Shown: positions 55,441-64,000 of the stretch, in pieces
Numbering within the stretch: position 1 is the stretch's first letter
Layout of the letters: every line of letters starts with the position of its first letter
NCBI GenBank assembly: GCA_030268105.1
Contig: BSDZ01000078.1
Location: 434,001 to 498,000 of the forward strand
Origin: Volvox africanus
Taxonomy: Eukaryota > Chlorophyta > Chlorophyceae > Chlamydomonadales > Volvocaceae
Direction of reading: 5' to 3'
Length of the DNA stretch: 64,000 nucleotides
Made by a program: the position numbers and the translations under genes
Notes under the pieces: model-generated
Seen by the model: the letters and a program-made list of their open reading frames with translations, nothing else
Databases searched by the model: none
Told to the model about the DNA's origin: nothing

Positions 55441-55916
55441 GAGGCAGCCTCGCATTCTTGCTCACTGCAACTACTTTTGGTCGTTCTGGTTATTTCTTTA
55501 CTGTTTCAGTTCTCGTTCCTGTTATTGTTTGCTGTTTTGCCCACCCGCTGCAGAATTATTTTTGTGTGTACGGAAACTATCCTGTCATAATGTACGTAGC
55601 TGTTATGAAGAATATCAATAGGATTTCAGTTTTGATAGATGAAAATATTCCAGGCAATAATTTACAGTTCAATATTCGGATAGCATCCAGGTAAGCAGCC
55701 ATTGGTGAGTACGCATTAATTCAACGAAACAATCAAATTTCTACACATCCAATCCTGCCAATCAAATTTGTTTATGAGTTCAATAATCATTTGTACCATG
55801 CACCAATCATTTCAATCATCATTAGGTACATACATCCTAACTTCATCTGCCACCGCACATTTAGCAGCCCGCTCTAATATAAGCTTAGAAACAAACATGT
55901 TAGATGTTAGTTCTAT

Positions 55917-57480
55917 CTAATAGTATTCTATTTCACTCTCTCTGTTGTCGTCCTCCTCTGGCGCAGTGGTGGCGTCATCCTGCTCGTCCTCAATCTTCTG
56001 GTCCTCGCTCACCTCCTCCTCAAGCAACTCCTGAAAAGTTTAGAAAAGGAAAATTATACTTATTTACATACATATGTATAAATGTAAATTAAGCTGTCAC
56101 CACTCAGCAATTATCACTTCCGGTTACAATAATCTTAATCATGTCTAGGGTGGGCAGTGCTTTTAAGTACCACTAATCATTCTAAAAGCATAGTCTTTCA
56201 TTTGCTGTACTATGTACTTGGACACTTTGTTACCTGTTTCTGCTAACTCCCTGAGCTCCTACGTTGACGTAGTGCCCGTGTACATCGCACACCTTCCGAA
56301 ACACTCTTGACCTTTATCAGTCAAAACAACACATATTATAATTATACATTCAAACATGAAGGAAGTTTAGATAATAAGCTGAACTAAGGAAATTACCTTC
56401 TGTCCCTGGTGGTCGTAACTGTCATCGTCATCCGTAGACTTGTCTTCCAACGGCACCTGCTGGTCCAAAATACGTGAAGGGACTTGGTAGTAATAAAAAG
56501 GTTATATTAAAAAGTAAGTAATGTCTGACCTCAATATTTCGTACCTTTCTTTTGGTGCCCGTGCTTGGTCGCCTCACTTTCGTGGATGGCCGCACATCGT
56601 CATCGTTCGTTACCTTCAAGGGCCGACGTTAGCATACATATATGATTTGAGAAATTACAAGCTTACAATTTCTATCAAAAAAGAGAAAAATAAATCAACA
56701 TATGGCACATCAAACGACAAAGCACACAGCAAATGAAAAGAATATAACGAAACATAAAATTACAGCTCAATAAAACAGGAAGACAGGATGAATGGGCTGT
56801 ACCTTTTTTGCTGCCGCCTTGCTTGAGTTCCTAGCTTTCCTGCTGGAGTTCCTTGTCGTAGAGGGCTGTGAACTCTTTGCCTACATAAAAAGGAAGTACG
56901 TTTGGGGAGAATAGGAACAATTATATAAAAGACAGAAAGGAGAAAACAGGTTAAAGGACATTAATGATCTGTACATCCCTGTATATGAGATCCGTAATGT
57001 ACATCACCCATCCAGCAATAATTTTGCTAAGCGCGCCTGGTAATTTGCACACCCCATCATCCACTCTCCGTACTACTAGTATTTGCACTAACCTGTCAGT
57101 GTCTAGCGGCCTTGACCTCCTTCTCCTTCTGATGTATGCTAGCTGCGTTGGCAGCCAGCACCATCATCGATGCATCTTCACCATGCGCGGGCTGCTTTTG
57201 GCCTTTGCTAGGGCGCCCATTATGAGTTCCTAATGGCACGTCATTTCGGCCGTTTTTCTGCGGGTTGGTGGCAATAAAGTATTTCGTACACGACAAAAAT
57301 AAACGCAGGAAAAAAACTTATTCTTTTACTAGTTAAAGTAAAATACAAATCTTATGCATACTTACTACTTAAAAGCGAAGAGTAGTGCTTCCGTACTCCG
57401 TCCAGGGTTGTGCGGCTGCCAATCAATCCCATGTAAGCAACAATGTTTCGAAACCCTGCTTTACAACATCCTTTATATGT
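55917..57480 (-). other. Exon-like coding segments within the CACTA element
   Basis: The minus strand shows short open segments bounded by AG and GT splice-type dinucleotides: about 57480-57390, 57268-57100, 56880-56815, 56625-56545, 56458-56398, 56315-56235, and a last segment 56030-55917 ending in UAG. They encode charged, low-complexity peptide (KSSQPSTTRNSSRKAR; an acidic tail with ELLEEEVSEDQK). This would suit the 3' end of a spliced element gene, perhaps a transposase or DNA-binding protein. No catalytic domain was found upstream in 57500-58790, and exon limits are estimates. Confidence 0.35.
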
Positions 57481-58789
57481 ACATTTAATGCCACCCATTG
57501 TACACAGTCGTCAGGTCGTCCATGTCATACAGTAGCAGTTCTATTGGACAACCTTGCTTGCGCAGGCAGCATACGTATAATTTCTGCAGCATCAACAGCT
57601 AATCATATATTTGTAAAGAAATAATAATTGCTTCAGTAACGAATGGAGCCGCCTTCTGCTTATGATGGAAAGTCCCGTATGAAACTCTTTACATCCCGAA
57701 AACACTTTTCCCCTGAAAGTCAGGAACATTTTCAGTGTGTCATGCCTGGAAGGGAACCACTAGAAGGCAACATTGCATCGGATGTGCTAGATGGCATCGA
57801 CCAAGGCAGCAGCCGCTTGGCTCAAAGCTTGGCTCTTCCTGGTTTTAGTAGCAATGAGAAGTGACTTCATTGTGACGAGGATGTTTAGAATCACCATTGC
57901 AACGTTTGCACTTGAGATGCCCCGTCTATGTGCCCCGTCTTGGGAGCCAGGGCCAGCGGGATGGGATGGAAGGCAAGGGTTCTGGGCAGCCCTCAGTACA
58001 GCGCCGTCATCGGCTTAGGCACGTGCTTGGAGTTTCTGGAGCCATGAAACAATTCTGGTTAGGAATGTGCATGACGTTTTTGATGCAATAACAAAATAAT
58101 GACCGTGCTGAAAATTGTAGCGTGAATCCGTTGAACTATTCATTCCCGTGCAGCGATTGAACTATTCTGCATTGCAATATGTCTGTATTGGGGAAGCCTT
58201 GGGGTCATAGAGTACCTCTCACACATGCTCGTTTTCATGGTCAATTTTCACACATACGCCAAGCTGCTATGATGCTTGCCAGACAAGGCTATCTAATTTT
58301 TGGGGCCTGCTCGATGTGTAACTGTGGCTCTTGGTGACTTTGTTTGGGTCTCCATCTGGAAAGATTGTTGCCTGGCTACTGTGTAAGGTTTGCTGTTGCC
58401 AAATTTCCTCGGTCCTTACCCACACTTGCTAACTCCGGCAGCTTGCTGCTCAATAATTAGAAAGCCTTCCATAATTAGAAAGGTAGCCCTGAACAGCCAT
58501 GTGTGGCACTTCAGAGTTCTATGTTATAAAGTAAGCCACATGTACAGATTCTAAATTCGTATAATGGTAGCGATTTAGCGATGTTAACAAGCGTTCACCA
58601 GAGCAATCTCTTGTACAACGACTAGTATTCATAGCGCTATCCTAAATTGAAATTAACTTTGAAGATATTTTATGCACAAAGTCTCGAGACTACTGCACAA
58701 TAAGAGCAAGTAAGCAAACTAAATAAATCCGGCAAACCCGTGCTCCGAACATTATTATGCGCTATCTACATAAACTTTGAGTAAACTGC
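57481..58789. other. CACTA internal region without recognised genes
   Basis: About 1.3 kb with only small open frames (for example 57643-57864 plus) that match nothing I know. It may hold diverged exons. Confidence 0.4.
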
Positions 58790-59173
58790 GTTACAGTGCG
58801 TTACGTGCGTATCGTAACGCACTGTACGCAAGATATACGCAAGCTGTTTGCGTAAAGTTAACGCGTGCGTTAGGTTTGCGATCGCGTGCGTTAGGTTTGC
58901 GTTAGGCTCGCGTTAGAACATACGCAAGCCCCCGATTTTCGAGCACCACGAAACGTAATAAAAATTACAGGGAACTTTTATAATCATTATAAATATTGTT
59001 TTCATTTAAACGAACTTGAAAACGACGCACTATAACAGACGTTCTGTCCAGTTTTCTATTTCTTTGCGTTAGGCTCGCGTTAGGCTAACGCAACCGCTAA
59101 CGCACAAAACGCACACATACGCGCCCTAACGCAGCCTAACGCGAGCCTAACGCACGAATCTGTTGTTATAGTG
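58790..59173. repeat. Right terminal and subterminal repeat region of the CACTA element
   Basis: GCGTTA/TAACGC motifs in both orientations, densest at 58790-58930 and 59060-59155, ending in the terminal repeat. An extra internal CACTATAACA copy lies at 59028-59037 in the orientation of the left end. Confidence 0.9.
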
Positions 59174-59176
59174 ATG

Positions 59177-61410
59177 GGGCGTCCCTGCTGCAACAGAACT
59201 GCCCCCGTCCCATGTATAGATGCATCAGTTATGACCTCTACACGGAACGGCAATGAGTAGTCAGGGAAGTGCAGGATAATATCATCAGAGATAGCACGCT
59301 TCAAGGCATCAAAAGCTTCTTGGCATGCGGGGGTCCAGGCCTCAGGTGAAGAGAAGGCTCCCTTACGTGTGAGGTTTGTTAGCGGTGCAGCAATGACTGA
59401 GTAGCGCTCTATGAACTTACGAAAGTAGTTGGTCAGGCCCAAAAACTTACGCAGTTCCTGAAGGTTGGAGGGCACTGGCCAATCCCGAACAACAGCAGTT
59501 TTCCGGGGGTCCATCCGTATGCCACCCTGAGACACTATATGCCCCAGATACTCCACCTGTGGTTGTGCCCAGTGGCACTTAGAACGCTTAGCATACAGCT
59601 GCTCACGCCGCAGAACCTCAAAGACCAGGCGGAGGTGTTGTATGTGCTCCTCACGGGTCTTTGAAAACACCAGGATATCGTCCAGATAACAGATGACGAA
59701 TTTGTCGATGTATGGCCTGAAGATGCGGTCCATGACGGCTTGGAACGTTGCAGGGGCGTTCGTCAGTCCGAAACTAAGGACGGTATATTCAAAATGGCCA
59801 AACGGCGTACGGAAAGCCGTTTTAGGGATGTCAGATTCTGCTATACGAATCTGATTATACCCCTGCTGGAGGTCAATAGAGCTAAAGAATGCAGAATCTC
59901 TTAGCTTATCCAGCAGATCATCGACACGTGGGAGGGGGTAACGGTTCTTAACTGTTGCGGCATTTAACCCCCTATAGTCAATGCACATTCTCAGAGTCCC
60001 ATCCTTCTTTCCCACGAACAGAATAGGGGCGGAGTATGGGGATGTGTTTGGCCGTATCATACCTTTTTTCAGCAGCTCAGTAACCTGTCGTTTGACCTCG
60101 TCCAGCTCCAAGGGGCTTAGCCGATACATGGGGCGGGAAACGGGTACTGCACCAGGCACCAAAGGTATGGTGTGATCCACAGGCCGCATTGGAGGCTTAC
60201 CAGGGACCTCCTGGAATATATCTGCATATTCCTGTAACAGGGCCTCAAGCTCAGGGTCAGTGGCATCAGCTGGGATAGAAGTTGCATTCAGGTACAACTT
60301 GGGCCGTACTAGTAAAGCATGGGCCCCCTTGCGAATCATGCGAACTGCTGCTTTTCTGCCAACAACTTCAGGTTCAGTGTGCTGACAGATAGCAGTGGTT
60401 GCATAATTAAAGCAAGGCGCAGGTGTCATCTGATCTGGTGGCTGTCCGGCAGTAGTAAAGGGTACCTTGCAGACTAGATTCCCCTTGCGCAGGCGCAAAG
60501 ATTTAGACTCATAGTCAAGGACAGCCCCATACTGTGCTAGCGTGGAAGAACCCAAGATATACGTGGCAGCGTCAGTTAGCTCAGGCAACACGTATGGGTG
60601 GACATTTAACCTTAAAGGACCTGCAGATAGACGAAGATTAACCTGCCCCAAGATAGCCTGCTTACCCCCATCAGCAAGGGTAACTTCTGACCAGGAGCAT
60701 GGGCTAGGTTTCAGGCCAAGCTGCGTAACCACTGATGCCGAAATGAAATCATCACTGGCTCCAGAGTCGGCTAGGGCGGTGAACGTACGACCTGCCGTAC
60801 TTACGGTGATCAGGGGTACGCCAGCACCTATCAGGGCAGCAGCTTTAGGCAAGCAGAGAACTGAAATACAGGGTTCAGTCTCAGGCAAGCCCTCCTGAAC
60901 CGGTTTAGGAGCAGCAAACCAGACGTCAACAGAGTATGGGCTTCCAGGGAGCTGAACGACCTCACCTGCCATATCAAGGCTATGGAAAAGAGCCGTCCCT
61001 GGATTAAACCTTAAGACCCGTTGCATTCCCGACAGAAAAGAAGGGTTGCGTCGGGACACATACTCAGGCAGCAAGATGCATGCTGAGGTATCAGGGTGTT
61101 GACGTTTGCATGCCCTAAAGTGAGCTAATTGCTTCTGTAGCTCGCAGAGTGAAGAGGGAGTGAACAAGATAGTATGCCCACCCAAGTTAGCGGAGGATAG
61201 GGGGCGACCTTGAGGCTCAAACAGATTACAAAAGCCATCAAAGCCGGCACGGACAGTTCGTGCATCAAAAGAAAAACGTCTCCCTATCACCTGCTCCACT
61301 TGGTTTAAAACAGAGGGCAAAAGAGCCCGTACTGCACGGCACTTTGCTAACATCTGGCCCACAGCAAAGACCCCAGGTGGTGATCCCTCTATACCAGCCT
61401 GGGCAAGTTC
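59177..61410 (-). pseudogene. pol: Pol N-terminal half (element 7): protease, RT, start of RNase H
   Basis: Frame is open from the codon after the gag UAG (first ATG 61362) to the CACTA junction. It contains the pol N-terminal region (VRALLPSVLNQVEQVIGRRF), an aspartic protease with ALADSGASDDF, the linker, full RT ([26 protein letters not shown]) and the RNase H start (VITDASIHGTGAVLLQ). No internal stop. It is interrupted only by the CACTA insertion, after which the open frame runs on briefly into transposon DNA to a stop at about 59080. Confidence 0.93.
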
Positions 61411-61413
61411 CTA
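61372..61413 (-). promoter_or_regulatory. Candidate UAG-readthrough signal (element 7)
   Basis: Minus strand UAG (61413-61411), spacer GAACTTG, CCCAGG (61403-61398), 20-nt loop, CCTGGG (61377-61372): six Watson-Crick pairs. Here A-U replaces the G-U of element 1. A TGGT/ACCA pair inside the loop could lengthen the stem. Confidence 0.8.
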
Positions 61414-62784
61414 GTGGTCCTTACCCTTATTTTTCTCCGGCCCCAGCATTGGGCAGGAGTCGACCCTATGTTGGTCGGAACCGCAACGGAGGCACATCCC
61501 ATGTTGTTTACGAAAATGGAACTCCCGTCTAGTACATTTGAATGTGGTTAGATACTCCGCCAGGTTCTGCTTAGGCCCCTTCTTCTGCACGTGGCCCCCT
61601 TTTGGGGCCAAGTGCCTCCCCTGCTGTCCGCCGCCCCTCTTAGACTTACCGGCGCCCTTAACCTGCCGCGGCTGATCCTCGTGCCCGGTGATGCATGGAC
61701 GAACGGATGCAGCCCGCGGTTTTTTGGTCGGGGGCGCCGGGGTCTCCTCGTCAGGGTCGTCGCAGGCCATGTCAGAGAGCAGGTTCATTTTGGGACGGGC
61801 CAGTTTGTCAGATTCCCGTCGGGCCAGTAACCTAAGTTCAGCTCCCAGGGAGAACTGAACCAAGTCTGTATATGACTAATAGGTTTTACCCGACAGGTCA
61901 GTTGCACAGTCCCCACTAAGGTCGGATGAGAGGCCCTGCTGAAACCAAAACACACGCTCACTATCAGACAGGTCCGCAATGGGCGTGACAAGAGCCTCAA
62001 AGCGGCTCTGATAGGCAGAGACAGTTTCTCCAGGGCGCATGCGGTATTTGCCAGCATTTAATTTCAGGCGTGCCTCAGTGTCACGTGACTGGACCTGGGG
62101 TGCAAAACGGACAAGCAGTGCTTCTAGCAGTTCCTCAGATGTATAGGAATCCCTTGCGTTAGTCCATTGATCGTGCCATAATCTTGCCGCGCCTTCAAAG
62201 GCAGTGGCCAAGAAAAGACGGCGCGTAGAGTCCTGTTGACCCCCACGGGCTGTGGCAAAGTAGTTCCTAACATTACGGACAAAGGCCCGTGTTAGAGGCG
62301 CAGCAACTCGTCCTAAATCAGAAAGCTTAACATCCATAGGGATATTCAGCTTAGGCACTGCGATCGCTATTTTTATCACCTCGTCCTCATGTCCAGTATG
62401 AGGAGGCCCAGGTGGCCTGGAAGAGGTGCCCGCAACAGCAGCACAAGTTGTTGCGGCAGCAGCGGGAGCCATCCCAGGAATATCCACGGCACCAGGTGTC
62501 AAATGGTTTGACACTACAGCAGGGCCATGAACATAAAAAGGGGATGGGGCATAAATAGGTGATGTAGGTGCCTCAGGGGATGCTGTGTCGCCTTGCCTGG
62601 GAATAGGTGAAGGCTGGTTCGGAAGGTCGATACCACCTGCCACAGCAGCATTTGGTGGCTGTGTCAACCTAGAGAGCCATTCCCACCTATTCGCTTGGCT
62701 AGCATTAGCAGCAATCCGGCCAACAAACTGAAAGGTGTTGGCAGCAAGAGCCGAGACAGCATTCGCTAAGTTCGAGGCTTGCAT
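61411..62784 (-). pseudogene. gag: Gag with one nonsense codon (element 7)
   Basis: 458-codon frame from ATG 62784. An Ala/Pro-rich N-terminus is followed by the capsid core (LFLATAFEGAARLWHDQW, YQSRFEALVTPIADLSDSERVFWFQQGL), a UAG at 61876-61878 where element 1 has Lys, then the basic linker and a canonical C-x2-C-x4-H-x4-C knuckle (CLRCGSDQHRVDSC), unlike the x3 spacing of the other families. It terminates in UAG 61411-61413 in frame with pol. The internal UAG probably inactivates this copy unless suppressed. Confidence 0.9.
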
Positions 62785-63574
62785 ATTGTATGCCTGAAAG
62801 CCTAACAGATTGAACTGCGAGTGACTGTTCTGGCGAAAGGCAAAGCAAAGGCAAGGACCAGGGCCTACCCAACGCTTGGATGCCTTCGATGAACTTCAAA
62901 AATTTTGAAGTCCGCGCGTGAAGTTGATTTGCGATGGATCGGAGTGACTGGGCAGAAGTGCCGCTCCGACGGGTCTGAGGTGTTGACACTGCAGAAGCAC
63001 TCACGGCGGTTGGAACAAACACAATACCTTTCAAGTAATAGAGATATATATGTATTAGTGAAAGCCGAAGTGAATTCACGAAGTCGACTCCTCGTTGGAT
63101 TCGATGCGAAGGTACTATCGAACCCGCAACTACAGGGATTCCTCAGCAAAACTGCAATACAAGTTCTAGATAGAAAGCAGTGTTGCAGGAAGATATTACC
63201 TAACAGAGAAGGCAGAATTGTCTAGGTCGCAAGCCACGTTGACCGCGACTAACTTAGAGATTGACTTTAACAGAAAGCACAGCCAAACTCACAGAGAGCA
63301 GGTTCTAAGTGTCACTAGACTAATTTCGTGAATATTACAGACCGGTGGTAGCCGCAGCGAAAATGGCGGCGCTCAGCTCCTCAGGCAATGTCTCCATGTC
63401 CAGAGGGATGTCGGCAGGAGGAAGATCGTGGTCGATGTCCATTTATAAAAGGGCAGCTTGAGTGGCTTGAGCGCGTTGCGTGGTTAGAGTGGCTTGAGCA
63501 GTTACCACAGAAAGACTTGAGAAGGCTTGAACGATTTCAGCGGAAGACTTGACGAGACATCCCAGGGAGGAACG
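62785..63574 (-). other. Element 7 leader
   Basis: About 790 bp between PBS and gag, longer than the 450 bp leader of elements 1 and 2. No conserved ORF seen. Confidence 0.6.
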
Positions 63575-63586
63575 GTCTCGATACCA
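63575..63586 (-). other. Primer binding site of element 7
   Basis: Minus strand TGGTATCGAGAC, three bases from the LTR end, identical to elements 1 to 3 despite the different LTR family. Confidence 0.7.
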
Positions 63587-63589
63587 GCT

Positions 63590-64000
63590 TGTTGTATATG
63601 GTACCCACGAAGGGTGGTATCAAAAGATACCGGTTGTTGTGCCAGAGCCCGATTAAGTAGAGCCGCCGACTAGGTCGTACTTGAGAGACCATAAGGCCTC
63701 GAACCGGGCGTGACCTTCAGAAGTCACCACTACAACCGGAGATTCAGTGAACCAGGAACCAGATGTTCCACCATTTACCATTCAGGCGGTAAATGGCCCA
63801 TTCCATACAGGTTATGGAGTAACCGACAGGTTCGGATGTTTCAGGAAATCCGTTAGCATTGGTCGTCGACAGCCGAGACCAAATCCACAAATCGAATGCC
63901 AGATGGGAACATGAAACAGTTAATCTGATAATTAAATATATTATATCATTAAATATTAAACAGATAATTATTATACTTAATGAATTACCAAAATGCATTA
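63590..64000 (-). repeat. Element 7 5' LTR (family IV), cut by the window edge
   Basis: 411 of about 422 bp visible; it matches 52540-52950 with about two substitutions. Confidence 0.93.

Larger units (their letters stand above)
54868..59173. mobile_element. CACTA DNA transposon (4306 bp) inserted in element 7 pol
   Basis: Both ends begin CACTATAACAA and share about 39 bp of imperfect terminal inverted repeat continuing GATTCGTGCGTTAG. The flanks are a perfect 3-bp duplication ATG (54865-54867, 59174-59176), the size made by CACTA (En/Spm) elements. Removing the insert and one ATG closes the RNase H frame of element 7. Both subterminal regions are packed with GCGTTAGG-type motifs in both orientations, as CACTA elements have for binding their own protein. 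No recognisable transposase domain is visible, so it may be non-autonomous or highly diverged. Confidence 0.95.
52540..64000 (-). mobile_element. Element 7: Ty3/gypsy chromovirus, LTR family IV, split by a CACTA element
   Basis: Read leftward: 5' LTR (from beyond 64000 to 63590), PBS, leader, gag, UAG, pol, polypurine tract, 3' LTR (52961-52540). Without the CACTA insert it is about 7.16 kb. The 422-bp LTRs differ at only about two of 411 visible positions, so it inserted recently. Gag has one and pol one premature UAG. The left flank is ctcac; the matching duplication should begin about 11 bp past the window end. Confidence 0.95.

Overview
This window is eukaryotic repeat DNA with no convincing host gene. 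Nearly all of it is Ty3/gypsy LTR retrotransposon of the chromovirus type (chromodomain at the C-terminus of pol). Intact copies, solo LTRs, truncated and inverted pieces are nested in one another, and one CACTA DNA transposon sits inside the rightmost retroelement. A 67-bp interstitial tract of mostly TTTTAGGG, the Chlamydomonas-type telomere unit, together with chromoviruses and a CACTA element, suggests a green alga or other green-lineage genome. This is an inference; nothing here identifies the species.

Layout. 1-19358: a tandem array of a 2264-bp unit built from rearranged LTRs, with five full units plus a partial sixth. Unit 5 is split by intact element 1 (9466-16936; 824-bp LTRs, target duplication gaagt). 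The last LTR of the array is also the 5' LTR of decayed element 3 (18926-25795), which carries a solo LTR and the telomere-like tract. 25796-29816: inverted fragments (element 4, a pol piece in two opposite orientations), a tRNA-like sequence and unassigned DNA. 29817-37242: element 2, nearly identical to element 1, with 45 bp missing from its 5' LTR. 37243-40745: decayed minus-strand pieces (element 5). 40746-44213: the least repetitive stretch, with a 20-bp palindrome, a polypurine/polypyrimidine block and two membrane-protein-like ORFs, one split by a solo LTR. 44214-47249: element 6, rearranged. 47250-52539: a chimera of two gypsy families with further LTRs. 52540-64000: minus-strand element 7, whose pol is interrupted by a 4306-bp CACTA element with a perfect 3-bp target duplication. 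Its 5' LTR runs about 11 bp past the window edge.

How the genes work together. In each element gag (capsid and zinc-knuckle nucleocapsid) is followed in the same reading frame by pol (protease, reverse transcriptase, RNase H, HHCC/DDE integrase, GPY/F module, chromodomain), separated by a single UAG. PBS and polypurine tract lie next to the LTRs as expected.

The strongest unexpected signal is at that UAG. In five separate elements it is followed by exactly 7 nt, a 6-bp stem and a 20-nt loop, and the stem pairs covary between elements. This points to a programmed UAG-readthrough element controlling the gag:pol ratio. Other notable points are covarying palindromes inside the LTRs, telomere repeats filling a deletion in pol, paired opposite-orientation element halves, and the candidate envelope-like and multi-TM ORFs at 41.8-44.2 kb.
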